The notes: a model not told the origin generated them from the sequence alone. A stretch of 64,000 nucleotides of DNA from Streptomyces sp. Tu6071 (GCF_000213055.1 NZ_CM001165.1:1240001-1304000); one strand, 5' to 3'; positions 19,490 to 28,817 are shown, counted from the first letter of the stretch. A program made the numbers and translations.

Positions 19490-20341
19490 TCAGTCCGCGT
19501 CCTCGACCGGGTGCCCGCCCAGGTGGTCCGGAACCGGGGCGCGCCGGAGTTCGTGGCTGAGTTCCTCCAGCTCCGAGCCGCCCGCCATCTGCCGGGTCAG
19601 TTCGTCGAGGCTGATGCCGGTCTTGGGGTGGCTGCCGGCCATCGTGCCGCGCTTGAGGAGCACGAAGTGGTCGCCGACGAGGTAGGCGTGGTGCGGGTTG
19701 TGCGTGATGAGGACCACGCCGAGCCCGGCGTCGCGCGCGGCGGCCACGTACTTGAGGACGACGCCGGACTGCTTGACGCCGAGCGCGGCCGTCGGCTCGT
19801 CGAGGACGAGGACCTTCGCGCCGAGGTAGACGGCGCGGGCGATGGCGACGCACTGCCGCTCGCCGCCGGAGAGCGTGCCGATCGGCTGGTCGACGTCGCG
19901 CAGGTCGATGCCCATGCGGGCCAGCTCGGAGCGGGTCGTCTCGCGCATGAGGTTCACGTCCATGCGCGTGAGGGGCCACGTGCCCTTGACGGGCTCGGAG
20001 CCGAGGAAGAAGTTCCGCCACACAGGCATGAGCGGGACGACGGAGAGGTCCTGGTAGACGGTCGCGATGCCGAGGTCGAGCGCCTCGCGGGGCGAGGACA
20101 GCCTCGTTTCCTCGCCGGAGAGGCGGAAGGCTCCGGCGTCGTGCTGGTGGAGCCCGGCGATGATCTTGATAAGGGTGGACTTGCCCGCGCCGTTGTCGCC
20201 GAGCACGCAGGTGATCTCGCCGGGGTGGACGCTGAGCGAGACGCCTTCGAGGGCGCGGACGTTCCCGTAGTACTTGCTGACGTCGTCCAGCTCGACGAGC
20301 GGGACGCGCTCGCCGGGATCGGCGGCTGTGGGGGTGGTCAT
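19490..20341 (-). CDS. sugar ABC importer ATPase (single-domain, ribose/fructose type)
   Basis: The 283-residue ATPase energises the sugar importer. Motifs are Walker [11 protein letters not shown]-loop VYQDLSVVP, signature [14 protein letters not shown], Walker [13 protein letters not shown] and the switch His in ITHNPHHA. It has one nucleotide-binding domain, whereas RbsA/XylG-type ATPases usually have two; single-domain forms (FrcA-like) are common in actinobacteria. The start overlaps the permease stop as ATGA. Confidence 0.9.
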   Translation of the reverse strand: MTTPTAADPGERVPLVELDDVSKYYGNVRALEGVSLSVHPGEITCVLGDNGAGKSTLIKIIAGLHQHDAGAFRLSGEETRLSSPREALDLGIATVYQDLSVVPLMPVWRNFFLGSEPVKGTWPLTRMDVNLMRETTRSELARMGIDLRDVDQPIGTLSGGERQCVAIARAVYLGAKVLVLDEPTAALGVKQSGVVLKYVAAARDAGLGVVLITHNPHHAYLVGDHFVLLKRGTMAGSHPKTGISLDELTRQMAGGSELEELSHELRRAPVPDHLGGHPVEDAD

Positions 20342-21372
20342 GAGGTGGCCTCCGCTCGCTTGCGCACCCACGCGTTGAGGAGCGTGGCGAGGAGGAGCAT
20401 CGCTCCGAGGAAGAACTTGAACCAGTCGGCGTTCCACTCGGCGTAGACGATGCCCTTGCTCGTCATGCCGAAGATGAGCGCGCCGACGGCGGAGCCGATC
20501 GCCGAGCCGTAGCCGCCGGTGATGAGGCAGCCGCCGATGACGGCCGCGACGATGTAGATGAACTCGTTGCCGACGCCTTCGCCGGACTGCACCTGGTCGA
20601 AGGAGAAGAGCAGGTGCTGCCCCGAGATCCAGGCGGCGAAGGAGACGCCGAGGTAGAGCCCGATGCGGGTCCTGGTCACGGGGACGCCGACCGCGCGGGC
20701 GGCGTTGTCGTCGCCGCCGACGGCGAAGATCCAGTTGCCCGCGCGGGTGCGCAGCAGAATCCACGTGCCGAGCGCGACGAGCCCGAACCACCACAGGATG
20801 GTGACCTTGAAGTCGACGCCGCCGAGGGTGAGCGTGGAGGCGAAGAGGGCGTGCGCGGAGGAGAAGCCCTCCATGTCGGAGATGCTCTTGGTCGAGACGC
20901 CGCCGCTGATGGCCTTCGTGAGGCCCAGGTTGAGGCCCGTGAGCATGAGGAAGGTGCCGAGCGTGATGATGAAGCTCGGCAGTTTCGTGCGCTGGCGCAG
21001 GTAGCCGTTGAAGAAGCCGATCGCGAGGGTGACGACGAGCGAGACGCCGACGCCGACCCACGTGTTCGCGGTGAGCTGGAAGCTGAACATCGTGGAGACG
21101 AGCGCGGAGGTCGTCACCATGACACCGGCGGAGAGGTCGAAGTCGCCGCCGATCATGAGGAGCGCGACGGGGACCGCCATGATGCCGATGGTGGAGGCCG
21201 CGTAGAGCATCGTGGCGAGGCTCGCGGGCTTCAGGAAGCTGTCGGCGACGAGGGCGAAGAAGACGAAGACGGCGATCGCGCCGACGATCGAGCCGAGTTC
21301 CGGGCGGCGCAGGAGCCTGCGCCAGCCGGGGGTGCGCAGGAGCCGTTCGTCACCGCCCGCCAGGGCGCTCAT
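20338..21372 (-). CDS. sugar ABC importer permease (ribose/xylose type)
   Basis: The 344-residue inner-membrane permease belongs to the RbsC/XylH-like group, with about nine to ten hydrophobic segments. The family blocks [32 protein letters not shown] and [16 protein letters not shown] are evident. It starts at an ATG overlapping the SBP stop (ATGA), and its own stop overlaps the ATPase start, so the three genes form a tightly coupled unit. Confidence 0.9.
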   Translation of the reverse strand: MSALAGGDERLLRTPGWRRLLRRPELGSIVGAIAVFVFFALVADSFLKPASLATMLYAASTIGIMAVPVALLMIGGDFDLSAGVMVTTSALVSTMFSFQLTANTWVGVGVSLVVTLAIGFFNGYLRQRTKLPSFIITLGTFLMLTGLNLGLTKAISGGVSTKSISDMEGFSSAHALFASTLTLGGVDFKVTILWWFGLVALGTWILLRTRAGNWIFAVGGDDNAARAVGVPVTRTRIGLYLGVSFAAWISGQHLLFSFDQVQSGEGVGNEFIYIVAAVIGGCLITGGYGSAIGSAVGALIFGMTSKGIVYAEWNADWFKFFLGAMLLLATLLNAWVRKRAEATS

Positions 21373-22373
21373 CGGGTCTCCCGCTTCGTGTACTCGGCGA
21401 GGGCGTCGGCGTCGTCGCGCGTGACGATCTGCGGGCCCGTGAGGACGGGCTGCCCGCCGCCGAGCATGTCGGCGTTGTAGCGGTAGAGCCACAGCAGGTC
21501 GACGGCCTCGTAGCCCTGGAGGTAGGGCTGCTGGTCGACGGCGAAGCCGAGGGTCTTGGCCTTGAGCCCGTCGACGACCTCGGAGTTGAGGTCGAAGGTG
21601 TCGACCTCGGCCTTGCTGCCCGCCTCGTCCTTCGCCTTGACGGCGGCGTCGGCGAAGGGCGCGCCGAGGGTGACGACGGTGTCGATCTTCTTGTCCGTCT
21701 GGAGCTTGGCCTGGAGGGCGGACTGCACGTCGGGCATGTTGGTGCCGGTGACGTAGATGTTCTCCATCGTGCCGTCGAAGGTCTTCTTCGCTCCGGCGCA
21801 GCGGTCCTCGTGGCCGACGTTGCCCTGCTCGTGCAGGACGCACAGCGCCTTCTTCTTGCCGCGCTTGTTGAGTTCGTCGCCGACGGCCTCACCGGCGACG
21901 CTCTCGTCCTGCCCGATGTGGGCGAGCGCGCCGAACTTCTTGGAGTCGTCGGCGCCCGAGTTCACGGTGACGACGGGGATGCCGGCCTTCTTGGCGCGGG
22001 CGAGCGCGGACTTCATCGCGCCGGGCTTGGCGAGCGTGACGACGATGCCGTCGACCTTCTTGTCGATCGCGGCGTCGACGTACTGCGCCTGGACCTGCCC
22101 CTGGTCGCTGTGCGAGTAGAGGAACTTGATGTTGTCCTTGACGGCGGCCTGCTTGGCGCCGTTCTGCACGATGTCCCAGAAGGAGTCGCCGTCGCCGGAG
22201 TGGGTGATCATGGCGACCGTCCAGCGCGGGGTGTTCACGGCGGCCTTGCCACCGGCCGCCGCGGCCTTGCGGGCGTCCTCGGCGCGCTTGCCGCCGGTGC
22301 TGCTGCACCCCGCGAGGGAGAGGCCGAGCGCCGCGGCCACCGCGACACTCACCCAGGTACGAAAGCGTGCCAC
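21369..22373 (-). CDS. sugar-binding lipoprotein of ABC importer
   Basis: The 334-residue lipoprotein has a signal peptide with lipobox LAGC at about residues 19-22 and a ribose-type periplasmic-binding fold (TVAMITHSGDGDSFWDIVQNG, VDGIVVTLAKPGAMK, VVTVNSGADDSKKFGALAHI). It delivers a sugar, of unknown type, to the permease. The GTG at 22373 was chosen as it gives a normal lipoprotein signal; AAGGG lies about 10 bases upstream. Transcription probably starts about 200 bp upstream. Confidence 0.88.
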   Translation of the reverse strand: MARFRTWVSVAVAAALGLSLAGCSSTGGKRAEDARKAAAAGGKAAVNTPRWTVAMITHSGDGDSFWDIVQNGAKQAAVKDNIKFLYSHSDQGQVQAQYVDAAIDKKVDGIVVTLAKPGAMKSALARAKKAGIPVVTVNSGADDSKKFGALAHIGQDESVAGEAVGDELNKRGKKKALCVLHEQGNVGHEDRCAGAKKTFDGTMENIYVTGTNMPDVQSALQAKLQTDKKIDTVVTLGAPFADAAVKAKDEAGSKAEVDTFDLNSEVVDGLKAKTLGFAVDQQPYLQGYEAVDLLWLYRYNADMLGGGQPVLTGPQIVTRDDADALAEYTKRETR

Positions 22374-22577
22374 CAGGACCAGCCCTTCTCGTCTTGCCGT
22401 TCGTGCGTCGAATCCGCCGCGCCCGGTGGGCGCACGGTCCACGGGGACCGGGGTCCCCGGCCGGGGGCCGGGGAGGGCCGCCCGTTGCGGGCGCCGCCGG
22501 CCGCCCCGACCGACCAAGTATCGTGCACCGGTCCCCGGCCGCACGGCGGCGGGTGGGGAACGCTGACGGCTCGCAGA
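22374..22577 (-). promoter_or_regulatory. long structured 5' leader of the sugar ABC operon
   Basis: This is the untranslated leader predicted by the promoter at 22578-22607. It holds three small perfect hairpins: GCGCCC-GGT-GGGCGC (22419-22433), GGGGACC-GG-GGTCCCC (22443-22458) and CGCCCG-TTG-CGGGCG (22479-22493). No known riboswitch was recognised. Confidence 0.4.
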
Positions 22578-22607
22578 GTTGTAACGGAGAGTGGCCGCCC
22601 GCGTCAA
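22578..22607 (-). promoter_or_regulatory. sigma-70-like promoter TTGACG-N18-TACAAC
   Basis: Read on the minus strand, TTGACG (complement of 22602-22607) and TACAAC (complement of 22578-22583) are 18 bp apart and match principal-sigma promoters well. It points to the sugar ABC operon and predicts a 5' leader near 200 bases long. Confidence 0.55.
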
Positions 22608-22817
22608 TGGCCCGCACGGGCCTCCCGCGGGGTGTGGCGGGCGCGGGTGGTCAACTTCGCCGTGGGGCAAAGGCGGTACGGCCCCGGGGCGTCGTGGCGC
22701 GCGACCCCTGCCCGCGCCTCCTCCGGCCACAGTGCGGGGTCGGGTGGTGACGGTCCGGAGGTCCCGGCAGGCGGCTCACGGGCGGGCGTCCGTGACCAAC
22801 GCCGCACGCGACGGCGT
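22608..22817. other. intergenic gap, no gene seen
   Basis: This stretch between the ABC operon promoter and the response regulator stop has no frame with recognisable coding character. No repeat stood out. Confidence 0.5.
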
Positions 22818-23498
22818 TCAGGCCGGGTCGTCCCACGTGGTCGCGGTGGGGTCCGCGTCGTAGGTCAGGAGGGCGATCTGGACGCGGTTGTTGAGGTGGA
22901 GCTTCGCGAGGACGCGGGAGACGTGCGCCTTGACCGTGGGGACGCTCAGGTACAGCTCGGCGGCGATCTCCGCGTTGGAGGCGCCCCTGCCGACCGCGAG
23001 GGCGACCTCGCGTTCGCGCTCCGCGAGGCGCGCGAGGCGGGCGCGGGCCCGGTCGCGGCGCGCGTGGGGCGAATCGCCGCCCGCGACCTGGGCGATGAGG
23101 CGGCGCGTGACGAGCGGCGAGAGCACGGGGCGGCCCCGGGCGACCTCCCGCACGGCGGCGGCGATCTCGGCGGGCGGGGTGTCCTTGAGCAGGAAGCCCG
23201 CCGCACCCGCGCGCAGCGCCCGCAGCACCTGTTCGTCGGCGTGGAAGGTCGTGAGGACGAGGACTTCGGGGGCCTCCGGCCGCTCCCTGATCCGCTCGGT
23301 CGCGGTGAGCCCGTCCGTGCCGGGCATCCGCAGGTCCATGAGGACGACGTCCGGGCCCAGCTCCTCGGCGAGCCGTACCGCCTCCTCGCCGTCGGCGGCC
23401 TCGCCGACGATCTCCAGCTCGGGGGCGCCGCCGAGCATGAGGCGGAGCCCGGCACGTACGAGGGCGTCGTCGTCGGCGAGGAGCACGGTCACGGTCAT
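22818..23498 (-). CDS. NarL/LuxR-type response regulator
   Basis: The 226-residue protein has a receiver domain (acidic pocket LLADDDALVRAGL, phospho-acceptor Asp in VVLMDLRMPG, Lys in LLKDTPPAE) and a C-terminal LuxR-type HTH (LAEREREVALAVGRGASNAE, then LSVPTVKAHVSRVLAKL). Its start overlaps the sensor kinase stop as ATGA, so it is the cognate partner. Targets are unknown; pairs of this type often control the gene next door or a whole stress regulon. Confidence 0.92.
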   Translation of the reverse strand: MTVTVLLADDDALVRAGLRLMLGGAPELEIVGEAADGEEAVRLAEELGPDVVLMDLRMPGTDGLTATERIRERPEAPEVLVLTTFHADEQVLRALRAGAAGFLLKDTPPAEIAAAVREVARGRPVLSPLVTRRLIAQVAGGDSPHARRDRARARLARLAEREREVALAVGRGASNAEIAAELYLSVPTVKAHVSRVLAKLHLNNRVQIALLTYDADPTATTWDDPA

Positions 23499-24850
23499 GC
23501 GGGCCACGGTAGCCAGGCGGCGAGGCGGAAGCCGCCGTTCCCCGCGGCCCCGTGCTCCAGGCGGCCCCCGGCGAGCGTGGCGCGCTCCCGCAGGCCGATG
23601 AGTCCCTGGCCCGAGCCGGGTACGGGGGCGGGGGCGCCGGGCGGCGCGGTGTTGGCGACCTCGACGGTGAGCCCTTCGCCCGGCCGGCCGTGGACGCGGC
23701 ACGTGACGGGGGCGCCCGGGGCGTGCTTGCGGGCGTTGGTCAGGCCCTCCTGGACGATGCGGTAGGCGGTGCGCCCGCTCGCGGCGGGCACGGTCTCGGG
23801 CAGCTGCCCGCCGAGATCGACGCCGAGGTCCACGTCGGCGCCCGCCTCCCGGCTCTCCTCGGTGAGGCGGGCGAGCGCGGCGAGCGTGGGCTGGGGGCGG
23901 CCGGGGTCCTCGCCCTCGTCGCCCGCGCGGAGCACGCCGATGATCTGCCGGAGGTCCTGGAGCGCCTCGTGGGCGCTGTCGCGGATGACGCCCGCCGCGC
24001 GCCTGACCTCGGGCCGCGGTGCGTCGGGCCGGAATTCGAGGGCGCCCGCGTGGACGCTGAGCAGGGAGAGGCGGTGGGCGAGCACGTCGTGCATCTCCCG
24101 GGCGATCTCCTCGCGGGCGAGCCGCTGCGCGTGCTCGGCGCGCAGCGCCGCCTCGGCCTCGGCGCGCGCGGCGCGGTCGCGCAGCGAGAGCACGAGCTGA
24201 CGGCGGGCGCGGACGAACATGCCCCAGCCGATCACGGTGACGACCATGACGGAGACGAAGGCCGTGGCAGCGGTCAGGGACATGTCGGGGTCGGGCCGTA
24301 CGAGGAAGTACGGCGGGACGAGCAGCAGCGTGAGGGCGCCGACCCAGGCCACGTACCGGAAGGGGCGGTGCACGGTGAGGGTGAAGAGGCTCACGAGGAT
24401 CGCGCCGCCGGAGGTCTCCGAGAAGAGCCCCACGACCAGGAGGACGAGCGCCAGCCCCAGCGGCCTGCGGCGCCGCGTCCACAGGGCGCAGCAGGCGAGG
24501 GAGCCGAGCAGCACGTCGACGAGTACCTCGGCGTTGGAGGCGCTGCGGCTGAGGGTGTCGAGGCTGAGCACGCCGACGAGGAGCGCCGAGAGGAAGCAGA
24601 GGCTGTCGACGATCCAGTCCCGCACGGTGCGCCGCGCGCGGCGCGGGGGCGCGAGGTCCACGACGGCGGAGGGGAGCAGCCACGGGTACTCGGGCCGGAC
24701 GGGGCCGCGCGGCTCGCCGCCCCCGGTGCCCGCGGGCAGCGCGGCGCGGAGGCGGGCGACGGCCTCCCCGGCCCGCGACCGTCCTCCGGTCTCGCGGGCC
24801 GTGCCGTCCTCCTGCGCCGTGCGCGGTCCGGGTGCCACCTTTGTCGCCAT
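23495..24850 (-). CDS. NarL-family sensor histidine kinase
   Basis: The 451-residue membrane kinase has an N-terminal tail of about 90 residues, then several hydrophobic helices (for example SLCFLSALLVGVLSLD, LALVLLVVGLFSET, LTLLLVPPYFL), a HisKA_3 domain with the phosphorylated His in REEIAREMHDVLAHRL, and a C-terminal HATPase region (YRIVQEGLTNARKHAPG, then GSGQGLIGLRERA). The stimulus is unknown. I chose the ATG at 24850; it has no good ribosome-binding site, and a GTG at 24919 in the same frame is an alternative. Confidence 0.88.
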   Translation of the reverse strand: MATKVAPGPRTAQEDGTARETGGRSRAGEAVARLRAALPAGTGGGEPRGPVRPEYPWLLPSAVVDLAPPRRARRTVRDWIVDSLCFLSALLVGVLSLDTLSRSASNAEVLVDVLLGSLACCALWTRRRRPLGLALVLLVVGLFSETSGGAILVSLFTLTVHRPFRYVAWVGALTLLLVPPYFLVRPDPDMSLTAATAFVSVMVVTVIGWGMFVRARRQLVLSLRDRAARAEAEAALRAEHAQRLAREEIAREMHDVLAHRLSLLSVHAGALEFRPDAPRPEVRRAAGVIRDSAHEALQDLRQIIGVLRAGDEGEDPGRPQPTLAALARLTEESREAGADVDLGVDLGGQLPETVPAASGRTAYRIVQEGLTNARKHAPGAPVTCRVHGRPGEGLTVEVANTAPPGAPAPVPGSGQGLIGLRERATLAGGRLEHGAAGNGGFRLAAWLPWPA

Positions 24851-25025
24851 AGTCAACAAATCTACGGGGCCGCGACGGCGCTGCGGGCGGCCGGGACGCA
24901 CGTGCATCCGAAAGTCCACGGAGCGGTACGAAAGTCGGAGGGGGCCCCGGGCCGGGAGGCGGCTCCGCGCACGTCAGCTACCCCCTCCCGGGCCCGGCGA
25001 GCCGGCCCCCGGGACGGGAGGCGGC
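24851..25025. other. gap upstream of the sensor kinase
   Basis: This GC-rich stretch must hold the two-component operon promoter, but no convincing -35/-10 pair was found. No coding frame was recognised. Confidence 0.4.
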
Positions 25026-25259
25026 TCAGAACCAGTGCGGGCAGTGGGGGGCGCGTGCGGTACGGAAGAGGGCGTCGGCGGGGCCGCGGCTTCCGGGTGG
25101 TGGGTCCGGACGTGCCCGGCGCGTACGAGGGTGCCCGGCGCCGTGCCGCCGAGGAAGAGCGCACCCGGGTCGCGTACGTCCAGGGACAGGTCGGGCTCCC
25201 GCTCCGTGGGGACGCGGTCGGCCTCGCCGGGGGGAGGCGCACCACCCCTCCGGCGAGCG
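25026..25259 (-). pseudogene. decayed 3' end of an Eis-like GNAT acetyltransferase gene
   Basis: On the minus strand the segment VPTEREPDLSLDVRD, then ALFLGGTAPGTLVRAGHVRT, followed after a frame change by ADALFRTARAPHCPHWF and a stop, matches the C-terminal end of Eis-type GNAT acetyltransferases (SCP2-like domain), whose last residues are normally of the DALFRT...PHWF kind. The two parts are in different frames, joined near 25075-25090 in a C/G run where one base seems lost. A stop lies upstream near 25260, and no further Eis sequence was recognised, so only about 75 codons of the gene remain. The match is from memory of the family. Confidence 0.6.
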
Positions 25260-25465
25260 AATCACGGCCCTCCGTGTGGCCGCGTCGCGGCTCCGTGCGG
25301 GCGGCACGCCGCCCCGCCGCGCGCCGTCGAGCCGTGGGGGGACGCGCGGTGGGGCGGGGGGCGCCTGGGCCGGTGGGTGCCGGCTACCGGCGGGGCGCCG
25401 GGGGGAGATGGTCAACAGGGCCGGGCGGTGGGCCGGTTGGGCCCGTGGATGCCGCTGGGGCGGGT
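25260..25465. other. gap with no recognisable gene
   Basis: This GC-rich segment may hold unrecognisable remains of the Eis-like gene. No frame with clear coding character was seen. Confidence 0.4.
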
Positions 25466-25903
25466 TCAGCAGGTGAAGTCGATCAGGTCGAAGCTCGCGT
25501 AGTGGTCGGAGGTGTAGTAATCCTCGTCGGTCTTCTCGCCGGTCACGATGCGGCGCGCGCCGCGGTCCGAGGAGCCGGGCGTCTTCACGGTGTACTCGTG
25601 GTAGTAGCCGGTGGACTGGCCGGGGAGGATTCCCTCGCGGTTCTGGAAGACGATGCCGTCCTGCGGGTACGGGAACGGGCCGCCGCTGTCGATGAGTTCG
25701 AGCGTGTCGTGGGCCTGGCTCGGCAGGGCCGAGGAGCAGATGTCGCCGACCGCCGCCGCGCGCGCCGGGGCGAGGACGGAGACGGGGGCCGGGGCCTGCG
25801 CCTGCGCGGTGGCGGCCGGGCCGCCGATCAGGAGGGCGGCGCCGAGCGCGGCGAGGGCGGCGAGTCGGGGGGTGCGGGACGAGGTGTGGGGGTGTCGTCG
25901 CAT
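25466..25903 (-). CDS. secreted guanyl-specific ribonuclease (RNase Sa/N1 type)
   Basis: The 145-residue precursor has a signal peptide and a mature RNase of about 97 residues, close to RNase Sa of Streptomyces aureofaciens (DICSSALPSQAHDTLELI, GPFPYPQDGIVFQNRE, then the C-terminus SFDLIDFTC). Catalytic residues by family are Glu in YYHEYTV, Arg in ARRIVTGE and His in SDHYASF; all are present, as are the two Cys that form the disulfide. It cleaves single-stranded RNA after guanine, outside the cell. No barstar-like inhibitor gene is adjacent. The ATG at 25903 was chosen, but its ribosome-binding site is weak. Confidence 0.92.
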   Translation of the reverse strand: MRRHPHTSSRTPRLAALAALGAALLIGGPAATAQAQAPAPVSVLAPARAAAVGDICSSALPSQAHDTLELIDSGGPFPYPQDGIVFQNREGILPGQSTGYYHEYTVKTPGSSDRGARRIVTGEKTDEDYYTSDHYASFDLIDFTC

Positions 25904-26073
25904 GACATCCACGATGACGCGCGTAGACGCCAGTGTCCATGTCAACCCGGGTGAAAGTTCCGTGTGTTGGTGAACGGCTGGTGCACGCGGTGTGTGTCGG
26001 CGCGGGACGCGCGCCCCCGGGCGTACGCGGGCGACAGGCCGCACTCCCCCGCCGCGCCCCCGCACGCGTCACC

Positions 26074-27192
26074 TCACCCTTCGCCCAGTTCCCTTACTCT
26101 CCGCTCCAGTTCGCCCCTCCCCCGCTCGCTCAGGGTCCCGTGCAGCCGCAGTCGCGAGACGCCGCCGTCGGGGTGGATGTCGAGGCGCGCGTGGGTCGCG
26201 GGGACGGGGTGGTCGAGGAGGAAGCGGTGGGGGGTGTCGGGCTGGAGACGGGTGGGCGGCAGGAGGGCGGTCCAGGGTCCGTCGTCCTCGCGCACGGAGA
26301 GGGCCGCCCAGCCCGCCGCGTTGCCGAGGTAGCAGGCGGTGTCGATCTCGACGGCGCGGATCTCGCCGTGCCCGGCGAGGGCGTACCGCACCCAGTCGTG
26401 CCCGTCGTCGCGCCGCCGCCGCGTCTCCCAGCCCTCGTGCATGGACCGCGAACGCCCGGGGCGCAGCGTGTGGGCGGGCGGCGAGTAGAAGCGGTCGGAG
26501 GCGTCCTCGGCCCGGCCCCCGTGCTCCTGCGCGGCGAGGTCGAAGGTGCCGAGCGCGGCGAGCCAGCGCGGATCGGGCACGACGTCCCCGTGCACGCGCA
26601 GCCGGGCGATCCCCCCGTCCGGGTACTGCCGCAACCGTACGTGCGTGAACCGGCGTTCGACCGCGACGGGGAAGCCGTTCGCGGCGTGCCCGCCGACCTC
26701 CGTGCGGGGCACGAGGGTGGTCCAGCGCACGCCGGGGGCGAGCAGGTCCCCGGGGCTCGGGTGGCCGGGCAGCGCGGTGGCCTCGACGCTCACCGCGCGG
26801 GGGTGGTTGCCGCGGAAGTGTGCGGTGTCGACGAGGAGTCCGCGCACGACGCCGGGGGTGGCGAGGCGGATCAGCGCCCAGTCGTGGTCATCGGCGTCCG
26901 GCCAGGGGTGGGCGGCGTCCGTACCACGACGGCGGCGGGTCTCCCAGCCGTCCATGATCTTGCCCTTGTGGCCGTAGGCGGCCGGGTCGAAGCGGGGACG
27001 GTCGGGGACGAGCAGGTTCTCGCGCTCGGCGAAGAACTCGTCGTTGGCGGCCACGACGCAGCCGCCGAGCCCGCGGTCGGCGAGGTCCGGGAGGTCCGTG
27101 AAGGGGTGTGCGGTGGCGCGGTAGTCGGCGTAGGGGTCGCCGCCGCTGTAGGGCTGGGCGGGACCGGTGAAGGCAGGGGGCGTCGCGGTCAC
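26074..27192 (-). CDS. alc: allantoicase
   Basis: The 372-residue enzyme hydrolyses allantoate to ureidoglycolate and urea. It shows the two repeated allantoicase domains, each with the signature GWETRRRR (KIMDGWETRRRR near residue 87 and SMHEGWETRRRR in the second half), and the N-terminal block DRGLGGCVVAANDEFFAERENLL. The start is a GTG at 27192 with AAAGGAA about 11 bases upstream. It is downstream of allantoinase on the same strand, 41 bp away, so the two are one operon under the operator at 28619-28635. Confidence 0.93.
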   Translation of the reverse strand: MTATPPAFTGPAQPYSGGDPYADYRATAHPFTDLPDLADRGLGGCVVAANDEFFAERENLLVPDRPRFDPAAYGHKGKIMDGWETRRRRGTDAAHPWPDADDHDWALIRLATPGVVRGLLVDTAHFRGNHPRAVSVEATALPGHPSPGDLLAPGVRWTTLVPRTEVGGHAANGFPVAVERRFTHVRLRQYPDGGIARLRVHGDVVPDPRWLAALGTFDLAAQEHGGRAEDASDRFYSPPAHTLRPGRSRSMHEGWETRRRRDDGHDWVRYALAGHGEIRAVEIDTACYLGNAAGWAALSVREDDGPWTALLPPTRLQPDTPHRFLLDHPVPATHARLDIHPDGGVSRLRLHGTLSERGRGELERRVRELGEG

Positions 27193-27233
27193 GGTGGGCG
27201 TGGTTCCTTTCGTCGCTTCGGGGTGCGCGCGGG

Positions 27234-28586
27234 TCACGGCTCCAGGCGCAGCAGCTTCCCGTTCGGTGCGGTGAACTCGCCCGCCTCGTAGGCGCGTCGG
27301 CCGCGCAGCCAGGTGGAGCGGACGACGCCGCGCAGGGTGCGGCCCGCGTAGGCGGTGACGGCGTTGCGGTGGTGGAGGCGGGCGGGCTCGACGGTGAAGG
27401 CGGCCTCGGGCGCGAAGACGGTGAAGTCGGCGTCCTTGCCCGGGGCGAGGGCGCCCTTCGCGGAGAGTCCCGCGAGGGCGGCGGGTGCGGCGGACATGCG
27501 GCGGACGACGTCCGCGAGCCCCGTCCCGCGTGCCTCGGCGGCGGTCCAGACGGCGGGCAGGCCGAGCTGGAGCGAGGAGATGCCGCCCCACGCCCCGGCG
27601 AAATCAGGGGTTTTGAGGTCGGCGGTCGACGGGGAGTGGTCGGAGACGACGCAGTCGAGCGTGCCGTCGGCGAGCGCCTGCCACAGGGCCTCCTGGTTGG
27701 CGGCCTCCCTGATGGGCGGGCAGCACTTGAACTCCGTGGCGCCGTCCGGGACTTCCTCGGCGGTGAGAGTGAGGAAGTGCGGGCAGGTCTCCGCCGTCAC
27801 GCGCGCCCCGGCCGCTTTCGCCTCGGCGAGGAGCGGCAGCACGTCGGCGCTGGAGACGTGCAGCACGTGGACGCGGGCGCCGGGGTGGCGGGCGGCGGCC
27901 TCCAACAGGAGGCGTACGGCCTCGCGTTCGGCGGCGTGCGGGCGCGAGGCGAGGAAGTCGCGGTAGTGGGGGCCGGTCGGCCGGGGCGCGGCGGCCAGGT
28001 GGTGGGGGTCCTCGGCGTGGACGAGGAGGAGGCCGTCGAACGCGGCGAGGGCGGCGAGGGCCGTGTCGAGCCCTGCCGCGTCAAGGGGCGGGAACTCGTC
28101 GACGCCGGACGGGGACAGGAAGCACTTGAAGCCGAGGACCCCGGCCTCGTGGAGCGGGCGGAGGTGGGCCGCGTTGCCGGGGATCGCGCCGCCCCAGAAG
28201 CCGACGTCGATGTGCGCGCGGGGAGCCGCGACCTCCCGCTTGCGCCGCAGGTGGTCGACGGTGGTGGTGGGCGGGAGGGAGTTGAGCGGCATGTCGACGA
28301 GCGTCGTGATGCCCCCGGCGGCAGCCGCGCGGGTCGCGGTCGTGAAGCCCTCCCAGTGGGCGCGCCCGGGGTCGTTGACGTGGACGTGCGTGTCGACGAG
28401 TCCGGGCAGGAGGGCGTCGTCGCCGAGGTCGAGGACGCGACAGCCCTCGGGCGCCGCGCTCCCGTACGGGAGGACCGCGCTGATCACCGGGCCGGTGACG
28501 GCGACGGCGGCGGGGCGCGGCGGGCCCTCGGGGAGTACGGCGCGGGTGGAGCGGAGGAGGAGGTCGGGCGGTGCGGCGGCGGTCAT
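27234..28586 (-). CDS. allB: allantoinase
   Basis: The 450-residue metal-dependent amidohydrolase opens allantoin to allantoate. Metal-site motifs are visible: [11 protein letters not shown], the carboxylated Lys in [10 protein letters not shown], His in [10 protein letters not shown] and Asp in CVVSDHSP. The ATG at 28586 was preferred over a TTG 18 bp upstream, since it has a G-rich ribosome-binding site and gives a normal N-terminus. The first gene of the allB-alc operon, it is divergent from the IclR gene. Confidence 0.94.
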   Translation of the reverse strand: MTAAAPPDLLLRSTRAVLPEGPPRPAAVAVTGPVISAVLPYGSAAPEGCRVLDLGDDALLPGLVDTHVHVNDPGRAHWEGFTTATRAAAAGGITTLVDMPLNSLPPTTTVDHLRRKREVAAPRAHIDVGFWGGAIPGNAAHLRPLHEAGVLGFKCFLSPSGVDEFPPLDAAGLDTALAALAAFDGLLLVHAEDPHHLAAAPRPTGPHYRDFLASRPHAAEREAVRLLLEAAARHPGARVHVLHVSSADVLPLLAEAKAAGARVTAETCPHFLTLTAEEVPDGATEFKCCPPIREAANQEALWQALADGTLDCVVSDHSPSTADLKTPDFAGAWGGISSLQLGLPAVWTAAEARGTGLADVVRRMSAAPAALAGLSAKGALAPGKDADFTVFAPEAAFTVEPARLHHRNAVTAYAGRTLRGVVRSTWLRGRRAYEAGEFTAPNGKLLRLEP

Positions 28587-28618
28587 GGCGGGCCCCCTGG
28601 TCAACGCCTGCGGAAGCG

Positions 28619-28635
28619 TTCAACGTTCTGTTGAA
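28619..28635. promoter_or_regulatory. operator TTCAAC-N5-GTTGAA upstream of allB
   Basis: TTCAAC-GTTCT-GTTGAA is a perfect 6+6 bp inverted repeat 33 bp upstream of the allantoinase start, in the region between allB and the divergent IclR gene. Almost the same site (one mismatch) occurs at 62700-62716 upstream of the urate operon, which makes it very likely to be the binding site of a shared ureide regulator. Confidence 0.75.
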
Positions 28636-28719
28636 TCCCTGCCGCGAGTCTCTGCCGCCCCAAAGGCCCCGTCAAGAGCGCCGTACGGCGGGAGCCACCC
28701 TGCCCCTTTTCGGTAACCG

Positions 28720-28732
28720 GAAATAAACTTTC
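28720..28732. promoter_or_regulatory. candidate IclR-type site GAAA-N5-TTTC
   Basis: GAAATAAACTTTC lies 86 bp upstream of the IclR start in an AT-rich stretch that probably holds its promoter. Its form resembles IclR-family sites (GGAAA...TTTCC), so it may be an autoregulatory site. It differs from the 28619 palindrome. Confidence 0.3.
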
Positions 28733-28817
28733 ATGTAACACCGTCCTCCGTGCGGCCCGAAAGATCCCGCCCGGTAGGCTGCTGGTTCGCCCGTCCGTCC
28801 CCCGAAAGGACCGCGCC

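Noticed and set aside
24862..25245. 127-codon minus-strand frame as a gene
   Set aside because: Its translation is low-complexity, while other frames over the same bases show Eis-like segments.
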